DNA of 42,829 bases from Halovibrio variabilis (lineage in GTDB: Bacteria > Pseudomonadota > Gammaproteobacteria > Pseudomonadales > Halomonadaceae): contig NZ_BJXV01000024.1 of the NCBI RefSeq assembly GCF_007991175.1, positions 1 to 42,829 of the forward strand, in the 5' to 3' direction. Numbering within the stretch: the first letter of the stretch is position 1; each line of letters opens with the position of its first letter. The notes under the pieces are model-generated. The model was not told the origin of the DNA and made no database searches. It saw only the letters and a list, made by a program, of their open reading frames with translations. Positions 1-8,345 of the stretch are shown piece after piece. Made by a program: the position numbers and the translations under genes.

Positions 1-330
1 AAGGGAGCTTTAGCTCGCGAAGATGTGGGCACCAAGCCAGCCTAACCTAAGGGGTACCTTCGGCACCCTTCGTCGAAGTGTCGAACCAACGATAAATCGC
101 CCTCCCACAATGGTGCTATACCTGAACCCTGCACTAGTGCTGATAGCCACTTGTGGGAGGGAGCTTTAGCTCGCGAATGTTCAGGTTACCAGCATGATGA
201 AACTAAGGGGTGCTTACAGCACCCTTCGCCCGATAAATCGGCCTCCCACAATTGCTCCCACAAGGGCTATAAGCCTGCTGAGATAAAGAATAAAGAGATG
301 CTTGCAGCACCTTTCGCCCCCCTATTAATA
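1..330. repeat. REP/BIME-type palindromic repeat cluster
   Basis: This gene-free stretch is a mosaic of short repeats. Direct REP units with the core GGGAGCTTTAGCTCGCGA lie at 3-20 (cut by the window edge) and 151-177. Inverted units reading GATAAATCG(C/G)CCTCCCACAA lie at about 91-110 and 232-251, with a further inverted fragment (TTGCTCCCACAAGGGC) at 252-267. Between them an imperfect hairpin of the form AAGGGGTGCTTACAGCACCC occurs at about 49-70 and 205-226, and a decayed third copy lies near 296-317. The order direct unit, hairpin, inverted unit is repeated twice, which is the usual make-up of a BIME. The same REP family recurs inside recD in this window. Such elements are normally non-coding and may act in mRNA stability or transcription termination; no function is shown here. 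Confidence 0.8.
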
Positions 331-398
331 ATGCGCGATAGCCTGCGTCATCCACGCTTTTAAGCACTTACTTATCCACCTGCCCTTATACTCTTTCT

Positions 399-2420
399 TT
401 ACAAGCTCGCGGCCAATCGGGTGCCCTGCTCAATGGCGCGTTTGGCGTCCAGCTCGCTGGCTTCGTCGGCGCCGCCAATAATATGTACTGCCGCCCGCGT
501 GTGCTCCAGTGGCGCCAGCAGATCACGCACTGACACCTGCCCGGCACAAACCACCACGCTATCTACCGCCAATATTTGGTCGACGCCCTCGCGGCGAATA
601 TGCAGCCCCTCGTCGTCGATTTTGAGGTATTCGCAGCCGGTGAGGGTTTTAACCCCGCGCTGCTTAAGCGATGCGCGATGTACCCAGCCGGTGGTTTTAC
701 CCAGATACTTGCCGGGCTTGGAGGTTTTACGCTGCAGCATGACAATCTCGCGGGGAACCACGGGCGGTGTCGGCACTTTTAGGCCGCCCCGTTCACCCAC
801 GGCTAAATCAACGCCCCACTCATCACACCAATCGGCGATGTCCAATGCCGGGTGTCCTTGGTGCGCCAGCAATTCAGACACATCAAAGCCAATGCCCCCC
901 GCGCCAATGACCGCTACGTTACGCCCAACGCGCTCTGGGGATTCAATCGCCTCGGCGTAGCTCAGCACCTTGTTGTGATCGTGGCCGGGCAGGCTTAGCT
1001 CGCGGGGTTTTACCCCGGTGGCCATGACCACCTCGTCGAAATCAGCGAGCGCTTCTGCGGTTGCCGTCGTGTTTAAGCGCACCTCGACGGCATATTTCTC
1101 CAGCATCACCCGGTAGTAGCGCAGGGTTTCGTTGAACTCCTCTTTGCCGGGAATCTTACGCGCATAGTTAAACTGCCCGCCAAGTTCACTGCGCCGTTCA
1201 AACAGCACCACATTATGCCCTCGGCTGGCCGCAGTCACCGCGGTTGCCAGCCCGGCCGGGCCGCCGCCCACCACGGCCACCCATTTGGGCGTTTGGGCGG
1301 GCTCTACGACTAGCTCAGTTTCGTGGCAAGCGCGGGGATTAACCAAGCAAGACGTCAGCTTGCCAGCAAAGGTGTGATCCAGGCAGGCCTGGTTACAGGC
1401 GATGCAGGTATTGATCTCGTCCGCCAAGCCCTCTTCGGCTTTACGCACCCAAGCCGGGTCGGCCAGAAAGGGGCGCGCCATAGAGACCATATCCGCATGG
1501 CCCGCCGCCAGAACGCGCTCGGCCACCTCAGGCATATTGATGCGGTTGGTGGTGATGAGCGGGATGGATAGTGCTGATTTAATGCGGTGAGTTACTTCAG
1601 TAAAGGCAGCGCGGGGTACGCTGGTCACGATGGTGGGCACCCGCGCTTCGTGCCAGCCGATGCCGGTATTGATCACGTTCGCCCCGGCGGCTTCGATCGC
1701 CTGGCCTAGCGCGACGACTTCCTCCCAGGTGCTGCCCTCTTCGACCAGGTCAATCATCGAGAGGCGGAAGATAATCACAAAACGCTCGCCCACCGCCGCG
1801 CGAACCCGGCGCACAATCTCGACCGCAAAGCGCATTCGGTTCTCAAACGCCCCGCCCCACTCATCGTCGCGCTGGTTGGTGCGCTGGCAGATAAACTGAT
1901 TGATCAGGTAGCCTTCTGACCCCATGATCTCTACGCCATCATATCCCGCCTGTTGAGCAAGCTTGGCACAGCGAACATAGTCGGCAATTTGCGGCTCAAC
2001 CTCGTCGCTAGCGAGTGCCCGCGGCATAAAGGGATTAATCGGCGCCTGAATGGCCGAAGGCGCCACCAAATCCGGCGAGTAGGCATAACGCCCGGCGTGA
2101 AGAATCTGCATACACAGGTGACCGCCCTCGGCGTGCACGGCGTCAACCACCAGGCGATGCTCGGGCAACTGCGTGTCATCAACGAGCGCATGGGCACCCT
2201 GAAAGACGGCGCCTTCCGCATTGGGGGCAATACCGCCGGTCACGATCAGGCTAACCCCCTGCGCCGCCCGTTCGGCATAAAACGCCGCTAAGCGTTCAAA
2301 GCCGTTGGAGGCTTCTTCCAAATTGGTGTGCATCGAGCCCATCAAAACGCGGTTAGGCAACGTTAAATGGCCAATGGTCAGCGGTCGGAAAAGATGCGGA
2401 TAAGCGGGCGCAGAGGTCAT
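399..2420 (-). CDS. fadH: 2,4-dienoyl-CoA reductase (NADPH), FadH
   Basis: This 673-residue flavoprotein reduces 2,4-dienoyl-CoA in the beta-oxidation of unsaturated fatty acids, in the cytoplasm. The N-terminal old-yellow-enzyme TIM barrel covers residues about 5-330. The [4Fe-4S] ligands C339, C342, C346 and C358 form a C-x2-C-x3-C-x11-C motif. Two dinucleotide-binding segments follow (VVGGGPAG near 380 and VIGAGGIG near 500). Y171 and H257 (in GIGWHEAR) match the catalytic Tyr166 and His252 of E. coli FadH with a constant offset of 5, as do all four cysteines. A longer frame opens at 2507, but the ATG at 2418-2420 follows AGGAG and gives the normal family length. The gene stands alone and diverges from the EamA exporter gene. 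Confidence 0.95.
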   Translation of the reverse strand: MTSAPAYPHLFRPLTIGHLTLPNRVLMGSMHTNLEEASNGFERLAAFYAERAAQGVSLIVTGGIAPNAEGAVFQGAHALVDDTQLPEHRLVVDAVHAEGGHLCMQILHAGRYAYSPDLVAPSAIQAPINPFMPRALASDEVEPQIADYVRCAKLAQQAGYDGVEIMGSEGYLINQFICQRTNQRDDEWGGAFENRMRFAVEIVRRVRAAVGERFVIIFRLSMIDLVEEGSTWEEVVALGQAIEAAGANVINTGIGWHEARVPTIVTSVPRAAFTEVTHRIKSALSIPLITTNRINMPEVAERVLAAGHADMVSMARPFLADPAWVRKAEEGLADEINTCIACNQACLDHTFAGKLTSCLVNPRACHETELVVEPAQTPKWVAVVGGGPAGLATAVTAASRGHNVVLFERRSELGGQFNYARKIPGKEEFNETLRYYRVMLEKYAVEVRLNTTATAEALADFDEVVMATGVKPRELSLPGHDHNKVLSYAEAIESPERVGRNVAVIGAGGIGFDVSELLAHQGHPALDIADWCDEWGVDLAVGERGGLKVPTPPVVPREIVMLQRKTSKPGKYLGKTTGWVHRASLKQRGVKTLTGCEYLKIDDEGLHIRREGVDQILAVDSVVVCAGQVSVRDLLAPLEHTRAAVHIIGGADEASELDAKRAIEQGTRLAASL

Positions 2421-2579
2421 CACGGGTCTCCTGGCTATTATTTGTAGCAGCGTTAACACATATTCAAACAAGCGTATGACATCCTGAGCAGCACGTATAG
2501 CCCTCAATATTTTGCCAACCGCTTGCCCAGCGCATAAATCCGCGTCACATTACCCGGCTAACGATAAGGAACCGTTGCT

Positions 2580-3494
2580 ATGCCCTTGATGTATTTTTTG
2601 CCGCCGCTCGCTACCGTGCTTATCTGGTCGGGCAATATGACCATTAATCAGCTTAGCGTAGGCGCCATCGCCCCTAGCAGTATTGCGTTTCTACGCTGGT
2701 TGTTAGCGTTGGCCGTGATGACGCCCTTTGTGCTGCCTGCCGCGCTGCGCCACCGCGATGAAATTCGCCGCCAATGGCCAAAGCTCGCGGTGTTGGGCTT
2801 GCTCGGTATGGGGCTATGGCAAGGGCTGGCCTATGTGGCCGCAGAGACGACAACCGCTACCAATATGGGCATTCTCGCCGCCATGGTGCCGCTGCTAACG
2901 GTGCTGCTTAGCGCGCTGATTTTGCGCGAGCCGCCATCGCTAGGTGGCATATTGGGTGGTGTGCTAGCGTTTGCAGGCGTTACGGTGCTACTCGGGCGCG
3001 GTAACCCGCTCTCGCTACTACAGCTTCAGGTCGCCTTTGGTGATGCGCTTATGGTGGTCGCCGCTACTTGCTACGCGCTGTATGGCGTGATGCTCAAGCG
3101 CTGGTCGATGAACTTACCGCCCTGGGTGATGCTCTACGCCCAGGTCTGTTTTGCCGTACTGATTCTACTGCCGCCTTATTTGATCGGGCCAATGACACCT
3201 ATCGATGGGCAGAATATCGGGCTGATTGTCTACGCAGGTATTCCGGCATCCATTATCACTACCTTTTTATGGATGCGCGCGGTGCGGCAGATCGGCGCCA
3301 ACCAATCGAGTATTTTTATCAACTTGATGCCGCTGTTTAGCGCGCTAATTGCGATGGCATTTTTAGCCGAACAAGTGGCGGGGTTCCACTTTGTTGGCGG
3401 GCTGCTGATTCTCGCGGGCGTGATCATGGCGCAAACGTTGACGCGGCCTTTTACGCGCGATTTAAGCGCAGATAAGCCGAGCAGCATCCGTTAA
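2580..3494 (+). CDS. EamA-family (DMT) transporter
   Basis: This 304-residue inner-membrane protein has about ten hydrophobic segments arranged as two EamA repeats (residues about 8-140 and 150-285). This is the layout of drug/metabolite transporter superfamily exporters. The first half contains the conserved segment RWLLALAVMTPF and the second the pattern FWMRAVRQIGANQSSIFINLMPLF, typical of EamA proteins. The ATG follows AAGGA nine bases upstream. The substrate cannot be told from the sequence; characterised relatives export amino acids or other small metabolites. The gene ends 42 bp before the GNAT-nitrilase gene on the same strand, so they may be co-transcribed. It diverges from fadH across about 160 bp. 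Confidence 0.9.
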   Translation: MPLMYFLPPLATVLIWSGNMTINQLSVGAIAPSSIAFLRWLLALAVMTPFVLPAALRHRDEIRRQWPKLAVLGLLGMGLWQGLAYVAAETTTATNMGILAAMVPLLTVLLSALILREPPSLGGILGGVLAFAGVTVLLGRGNPLSLLQLQVAFGDALMVVAATCYALYGVMLKRWSMNLPPWVMLYAQVCFAVLILLPPYLIGPMTPIDGQNIGLIVYAGIPASIITTFLWMRAVRQIGANQSSIFINLMPLFSALIAMAFLAEQVAGFHFVGGLLILAGVIMAQTLTRPFTRDLSADKPSSIR

Positions 3495-3536
3495 TGGTAG
3501 AATAATTGTTTACTTCTGACGCTGGGAAGCCCTTAT

Positions 3537-5105
3537 ATGTCCCTGGAAGAACTGCACCTTAATCTGCGCAACCTAACGAGCGATGACTACGATCAGCTCA
3601 AGACGTTAATGGACGCGGTCTATCACGATCTCGGTGGGTCATGGCCCAAGCTTACGATCGACAAGCTGATCCATGAATTTCCCGACGGTCAAATCGCCAT
3701 CGAAGACGATGGCCTTTTGGTGGGCGTTGCGCTCACCGTGCGGGTCGACTATGACGAGTTTTCCAACCCGCATAAGTACGATGACCTGATCGGCCATCGC
3801 GAAACCATCCTCAATGATGCGGATGGCGACGCCATGTACGGGCTGGATGTGCTGATTCATCCTGACTACCGGGGCTATCGCTTGGGCCGTCGCCTTTACG
3901 AAGCGCGCAAAGAGCTGTGCCGCTCGATGAACCTGCGGGCCATTCTTGCCGGTGGGCGTATTCCCGAGTATCACCAGTACGCCGACGAACTCACGCCTGC
4001 CCAATACATTGATAAAGTCTCGCGCAAAGAGATCTACGATCCGATTCTGTCGTTTCAGCAGGCAAACGACTTCCAAGTAAAGCGCCTACTGCGCAAGTAC
4101 CTGCCCGAAGACGAGCAGTCGCGCGGCTACGCCACCTTGCTTGAGTGGAATAACATTCTGTTTGAGCCAGCCGCCAGCGTACTCGATACCCGCCCTACCC
4201 AAGTACGCGTCGGCGCAGTGCAGTGGCAGATGCGTGAGTTTTCCTCGGTCGAGGCAGCCCTTCAGCAGATCGAATACTTCGTCGATGCGCTGTCCGATTA
4301 TCAGAGTGACTTTGCCGTTTTCCCAGAGCTGTTTAACGCGCCGTTGATGGGTCTACAAGACCGCGCCGCCCAGCAGGATCAAATGGGCGCGATCCGCTTT
4401 TTGGCGGGTTTCACCGAGCGCTTTAAAATCGAACTGTCGCGCATGGCGGTTTCGTACAACATTAACATTGTGGGCGGCTCGATGATCGAAGTCGGTGAAG
4501 ATGACCGACTCTACAATATCGCCTACCTGTTCCATCGCGATGGCAGCGTTGAGCGCCAGGCCAAGCTGCACATTACGCCTCAAGAGCGCCGCGACTGGGT
4601 AATTGAAGGCGGCGATGAGCTGCAGGTTTTTGATACCGACGCAGGCCGCGTGGGCATTCTGATCTGCTACGACGTGGAGTTCCCGGAACTTGGACGCCTG
4701 CTGGCCGACCAGGACATGGACATTCTGTTTGTGCCCTTCTGGACCGACACCAAAAACGGTTACCTGCGGGTGCGCCACTGTAGCCAAGCACGGGCGATAG
4801 AGAACGAGTGCTACGTGGTGCTTTGCGGCAGCGTCGGCAACTTGCCTTCGATTGAAAACCTGGATATCCAGTACGCTCAGTCAGCGGTGTTCTCGCCCTC
4901 TGACTTCGCCTTCCCCCACGATGCGGTGCTAGCGGAAACCACGCCCAACACCGAGATGATTTTCTTCTCGGATTTGGACCTCACCCGCCTAACGGTAGTC
5001 CGTGCCGAAGGCTCAGTGACCAACCTGAAAGACCGCCGCAAGGACCTGTTTGACCTGCGCTGGCGCGACTGGTCGTGGAAATCAGGGGCTAATCTGGAGG
5101 AGTGA
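3537..5105 (+). CDS. GNAT acetyltransferase-carbon-nitrogen hydrolase fusion protein
   Basis: This 522-residue two-domain protein has an N-terminal GNAT fold (residues about 8-190; the acetyl-CoA-binding loop is around RGYRLGRRLYEAR, 112-124) and a C-terminal nitrilase-superfamily amidase (about 223-500). The Glu-Lys-Cys triad is visible as E264 (FPELF), K343 (AKLHITPQE) and C377 (LICYDVEFPE). The architecture is that of the YhcX-like family found in many bacteria, whose substrate is not established. Presumably one domain transfers an acyl group and the other hydrolyses an amide, possibly on the same metabolite; that pairing is inference. The gene is followed by two possible terminator hairpins. 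Confidence 0.9.
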   Translation: MSLEELHLNLRNLTSDDYDQLKTLMDAVYHDLGGSWPKLTIDKLIHEFPDGQIAIEDDGLLVGVALTVRVDYDEFSNPHKYDDLIGHRETILNDADGDAMYGLDVLIHPDYRGYRLGRRLYEARKELCRSMNLRAILAGGRIPEYHQYADELTPAQYIDKVSRKEIYDPILSFQQANDFQVKRLLRKYLPEDEQSRGYATLLEWNNILFEPAASVLDTRPTQVRVGAVQWQMREFSSVEAALQQIEYFVDALSDYQSDFAVFPELFNAPLMGLQDRAAQQDQMGAIRFLAGFTERFKIELSRMAVSYNINIVGGSMIEVGEDDRLYNIAYLFHRDGSVERQAKLHITPQERRDWVIEGGDELQVFDTDAGRVGILICYDVEFPELGRLLADQDMDILFVPFWTDTKNGYLRVRHCSQARAIENECYVVLCGSVGNLPSIENLDIQYAQSAVFSPSDFAFPHDAVLAETTPNTEMIFFSDLDLTRLTVVRAEGSVTNLKDRRKDLFDLRWRDWSWKSGANLEE

Positions 5106-5168
5106 ATGGTGAAAAGCCGGAGCGCCCCTGAATGAGTAGACACTTACGTTAATTAGAAGCGGTATGGG

Positions 5169-5257
5169 CGCTGGGTGTGATACCACCCGGCGTTAGTTGT
5201 CCCAGCATTTACCTCAATCTCATAACACCTTCTCCATGAAAAGGTGCCTACTTTTTT
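5169..5257 (+). terminator. possible terminator hairpins after the GNAT-nitrilase gene
   Basis: The first hairpin pairs CGCTGGGTG (5169-5177) with CACCCGGCG (5184-5192): nine pairs including one G-U, a six-base loop and only a weak T-rich tail. The second pairs CACCTT (5226-5231) with AAGGTG (5241-5246) and is followed by a six-T run at about 5252-5257. Either could end transcription of the upstream gene; neither is a textbook terminator. Confidence 0.4.
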
Positions 5258-5307
5258 AGGGGCGATCCATCTTTTCTCACTGGCTTTTCTCACTGGTACA
5301 GACGCTA

Positions 5308-5706
5308 CTATTCTTCTTCCCGTTCTCCCTGGATATCGGCCGCACGGTTTTCTTCGCCGATCAGGTATTTTTCGACAAAGCGTTGGCGTTGCTTTTCATC
5401 CAGAAAAGAACCGAAATAGGCGGGATCCAGGCCTGCCTCTCCAGCTTCGAAACCAGCGGTTCCAGCTTTCGTTTCTGCATCCACAGATACCGAGGCATTC
5501 AGATTATCTCGAATGATCATGCCAGCATGCTGGGCTGGGGTAAGGATAACACCACGATCTAGATGGTCATCGATAGTGCCTTCCATTTGAGTACCCAACA
5601 TCACTTCATCCTTATATTTCTTGCCCTTTGCCTTATCTTCGAGTTGTTGACGAACGTCGCGTTCACGTTGTTCGGCAGTATCGTTGATGTTGCGTTCATC
5701 GTTCAT
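5308..5706 (-). CDS. small hydrophilic protein of unknown function next to hsp20
   Basis: This 132-residue protein is rich in Glu, Asp, Lys and Arg. It has no cysteine, no signal peptide and no membrane segment. I do not recognise the family. The N-terminal third is highly charged and probably helical (residues about 5-40). The middle contains a V-I-L-T-P-A-Q-H-A-G segment, and the C-terminal part contains F-L-D-E-K-Q-R-Q-R-F. The frame extends to a GTG at 5724, but the ATG at 5704-5706 has AAGGA eight bases upstream and is the better start. It lies 69 bp downstream of the Hsp20 gene on the same strand, so a stress-related role is plausible by position only. A hairpin lies between the two genes. 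Confidence 0.75.
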   Translation of the reverse strand: MNDERNINDTAEQRERDVRQQLEDKAKGKKYKDEVMLGTQMEGTIDDHLDRGVILTPAQHAGMIIRDNLNASVSVDAETKAGTAGFEAGEAGLDPAYFGSFLDEKQRQRFVEKYLIGEENRAADIQGEREEE

Positions 5707-5742
5707 GCTCAGTTCCTTCTTCACTAGTCGACTGCAACAAGA

Positions 5743-5767
5743 TAGGCACCTTGTGCCAAGGTGCCTA
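5743..5767 (-). terminator. hairpin between hsp20 and the downstream small gene
   Basis: A perfect 10-bp stem pairs TAGGCACCTT (5743-5752) with AAGGTGCCTA (5758-5767) around a five-base loop. On the minus strand it is followed only by a weakly T-rich TATCTTGTT, so it may be a partial terminator or an mRNA-processing/stability element after hsp20. The sequence AAGGTGCCTA occurs again at 5241-5250, on the far side of the small gene. Confidence 0.5.
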
Positions 5768-5775
5768 AAACAGGG

Positions 5776-6312
5776 TCAGCGCTTAATAGGTATTTCCTGA
5801 CGTTTCGGTGCCGCTTCGGCATCGCGGGGAACGGTCACGGTAAGCACGCCGTTGTTGAAAGACGCTTGGATATCTTCCGTTTGAGCATCCGCAGGAAGAT
5901 TCAGCACCCGACGGAAATTACCGTATAAACGCTCGACGCGCTTGTACCGTCCTTCCTCGGATTTTTCTTTTTCTTCCTCGCGCTTTTCACCTTCGATGAT
6001 CAATTGATCGTTTTCAAGGTTCAGCTTGATATCTTTTTCGTCGACACCCGGCACTTCAACGCTGATCACGTATTCTTTGTCACGTTCAGCGATATCCACA
6101 CTGGGTCGCAACAGACTGGGGGTTTCCCCAGCTACAGACGATGGCATGCCGAACTGGCCCATCATCCTGTCCATCCAGCGATCAAGTTCCTGGTGAATAC
6201 CCAGCAACGGCGACACCTCGCCACCGCTGGATGTCACAGGCGTGGAGCCTGAGCGGTTATCGCTTTCCTCGTTCCTGAGCCAGTTCCCAGGATAAAGCTT
6301 GTGCGTATTCAT
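5776..6312 (-). CDS. Hsp20/alpha-crystallin small heat-shock protein
   Basis: This 178-residue ATP-independent holdase binds unfolding proteins as large oligomers in the cytoplasm. The first 65 residues are the variable N-terminal arm. The alpha-crystallin domain runs from about 68 to 168 and ends with the family signature FNNGVLTVTVP. The C-terminal tail carries the I-x-I oligomerisation motif (EIPIKR). The ATG is preceded by AAAAGGAGG at good distance. The upstream 5' region was checked for a sigma-32 promoter or RNA thermometer, but no convincing match was seen. It may share a transcript with the small unknown gene downstream. Confidence 0.95.
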   Translation of the reverse strand: MNTHKLYPGNWLRNEESDNRSGSTPVTSSGGEVSPLLGIHQELDRWMDRMMGQFGMPSSVAGETPSLLRPSVDIAERDKEYVISVEVPGVDEKDIKLNLENDQLIIEGEKREEEKEKSEEGRYKRVERLYGNFRRVLNLPADAQTEDIQASFNNGVLTVTVPRDAEAAPKRQEIPIKR

Positions 6313-6445
6313 TCTTTAACGCCTCCTTTTCCTGTCAAAATCCATGTATTGAGCAACTGCAATAACAGTGTGGTAAACCACTGGTGGGTTATCAAGGAGG
6401 AAAAATGAAAACGCACGCGCAAGCGGCAAAGAGGCTGTTAAAAGC

Positions 6446-6745
6446 TCAATCAGGCCAAACGAGGTGCGCGGGCACACGGCCTTTGGCATCAAACAGCACG
6501 CCCTCATCGCGTAATTTGCGCTGTTGGCGCTCGGCGCCACCGTGGTCGGCAAGCTTCAACGACGCAGCAATCAAGCGATGCCAGGGCAGTTGATGGCCGT
6601 CCGGCAGGTGGCGCATCGCTGAGCCCACCATGCGCGGGGTGGCGCCCTCGGTCATGGCGGCAATGCGGCCATAGGTGGTCACCCGCCCCGGCGGAATCTG
6701 ATCGACAATCGTGTAGATCTGTTCGAGTAATTCAGGCCGAGGCAT
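6446..6745 (-). CDS. alkyltransferase-like protein (Atl), MGMT family without the catalytic Cys
   Basis: This 99-residue protein has the MGMT DNA-binding domain: IPPGRVTTYGRIA (helix-turn-helix entry), residue R38 in the PRMVGSAM recognition helix, and an active-site motif. The motif reads PWHR (P54-R57) where true O6-alkylguanine-DNA alkyltransferases have PCHR, so W55 replaces the alkyl-accepting cysteine. This is the hallmark of Atl proteins, which bind O6-alkylguanine without repairing it and hand the lesion to nucleotide excision repair. The length matches the family (about 100 residues). The stop is 133 bp upstream of the hsp20 start on the same strand. Confidence 0.93.
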   Translation of the reverse strand: MPRPELLEQIYTIVDQIPPGRVTTYGRIAAMTEGATPRMVGSAMRHLPDGHQLPWHRLIAASLKLADHGGAERQQRKLRDEGVLFDAKGRVPAHLVWPD

Positions 6746-6782
6746 CGGCGTTTCTCCATATACGCAGGATTACTGTTGATTA

Positions 6783-8240
6783 CTATTTATTAGTAATAGC
6801 AGGCCACGCTTTTGGATCAACCTTGTTGACCAACTTGGGGAAACGGCTGGGGTCGAAAACCGGCTCTTTGCCCGCCTTCAACTGCGTTTCGTAATCGCGA
6901 AAGAGTGAGAATGCCACCGGCGACAGCATTAAAATAGCGACCAGGTTAATGATCGCCATCATGCCCATGGAGAGGTCGGCAAAGCTCCATATCGCCCCCA
7001 GGCTTGCTACCGAGCCCACCATCACCATCGCCAGCACCGCTAAGCGATAAACAAACACGGCCACGGGGGCCCGGCGCCCGGCTAAGTACTCGATATTGGA
7101 CTCGCCGTAGGAGTAGTTGGCAATCACCGACGTAAACGCAAACAGCAGAATGGCCACCGCGATAAACATACCGCCCCAGTCGCCCACATGGCTGGAGAGC
7201 GCCATCTGCGTCAACTGAATACCGTTGTTCTCATCGCCCGCCATTAGCTCCGGCCCCGCCATAATGATGATGGCCGCCGTGGCCGTGCAGATCACCAGCG
7301 TGTCCAGAAACACCCCAAGCATCTGAATAAAGCCTTGGGCAGCGGGATGGTTGGGCCGCGTCGTGGCGGTTGCCGCCGCATTCGGCGCTGAGCCCATGCC
7401 CGCTTCGTTAGAAAATAGCCCGCGCTGAATGCCGTTCATAATCGCCTGAGAAACCGCGTAACCCATTGCGCCACCGGCCGCCTGCTCAAGACCAAACGCA
7501 CTGCGCACGATGGTCATGATGGCGGCAGGCAACTCGCTAACATTTAAGCCAACCACGACCAGCGCCAGCACCAGGTAAAGCAGCGCCATCAGCGGTACAA
7601 CAAGCTCGGCCACCTTGGCAATCGACTTCAAACCACCAAAGATGATCGGCGCCACCACGGCCATCAAGACTAACCCCATGGCCCAGGTGGGAATGGCAAA
7701 GGCCTGCTCCATGGCCTGGGCGATGGAGTTGGCCTGCACGCTGTTAAACGCCAACCCAAAGGCAATAATCAAACAAATCGAAAACAGCACGGCCAGCCAG
7801 CGTAGGCCCAGGCCACGCTCAATGTAACGAGCCGGACCGCCACGAAAGGTGTTGTCGCCATGGTCGGTTTTATACGCCTGGGCCAGCGTCGATTCTACAA
7901 AGCTGGTCGCCATCCCCACGATAGCGGTCATCCACATCCAAAAAATCGCCCCGGGCCCGCCAAAATAGATCGCCACGGCCACGCCCGCCAGGTTGCCAGT
8001 GCCAACACGCGCCGCCAAGCTGGTGGAAAGCGCCTGAAATGACGATATGCCGCCATTCGATTCACGCGAATTACGCAGCAGCTTAAACATATGGCCGAAA
8101 TAACGCAGCTGAATGCCGCGGGTCATCACCGTAAAATAAAGCCCAGCGCCAATTAACAGATAAATCAGCACACTACCCCAAAGCAGATCGTTGCCACGAT
8201 CCACCAACGAGGTCAGTAGCGAAGGAAGAGTAAAGTCCAT
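6783..8240 (-). CDS. alanine/glycine:cation symporter (AGCS family)
   Basis: This 485-residue polytopic inner-membrane protein of the AGCS family takes up alanine or glycine with Na+. The family signature is clear in AARVGTGNLAGVAVAI followed by YFGGPGAIFWMW (residues about 72-100), and FSNEAGMGSAPNAAATA lies in the middle of the protein. About ten to eleven hydrophobic segments are present. An upstream GTG at 8249 is possible, but the ATG at 8238-8240 sits about ten bases from AAGG and is preferred. The LysR gene 105 bp upstream reads in the same direction. Confidence 0.92.
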   Translation of the reverse strand: MDFTLPSLLTSLVDRGNDLLWGSVLIYLLIGAGLYFTVMTRGIQLRYFGHMFKLLRNSRESNGGISSFQALSTSLAARVGTGNLAGVAVAIYFGGPGAIFWMWMTAIVGMATSFVESTLAQAYKTDHGDNTFRGGPARYIERGLGLRWLAVLFSICLIIAFGLAFNSVQANSIAQAMEQAFAIPTWAMGLVLMAVVAPIIFGGLKSIAKVAELVVPLMALLYLVLALVVVGLNVSELPAAIMTIVRSAFGLEQAAGGAMGYAVSQAIMNGIQRGLFSNEAGMGSAPNAAATATTRPNHPAAQGFIQMLGVFLDTLVICTATAAIIIMAGPELMAGDENNGIQLTQMALSSHVGDWGGMFIAVAILLFAFTSVIANYSYGESNIEYLAGRRAPVAVFVYRLAVLAMVMVGSVASLGAIWSFADLSMGMMAIINLVAILMLSPVAFSLFRDYETQLKAGKEPVFDPSRFPKLVNKVDPKAWPAITNK

Positions 8241-8345
8241 GAAAATCACGCCTTTTTAAACCATTGAAGGCGCATCATTCTTCACGGCTGCACCAAAATG
8301 GCAAGAAAATTGGCAAAATTACTTAAAGGCAGAAATGACCACTGT

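Noticed and set aside
151..363. 70-codon plus-strand frame
   Set aside because: It starts with a TTG inside a REP element and runs through BIME repeats; the peptide is repeat-derived and has no ribosome-binding site or family.
421..960. 179-codon plus-strand frame
   Set aside because: It lies fully antisense to fadH, which has complete catalytic motifs; the frame is a shadow of GC-rich coding DNA.
6313..6445. Possible RNA thermometer or sigma-32 promoter upstream of hsp20
   Set aside because: A TTTT/AAAA pairing near AGGAGG and a CTTGATA sequence can be found, but the match to known ROSE/fourU elements or to a -10 box at correct spacing is too weak.
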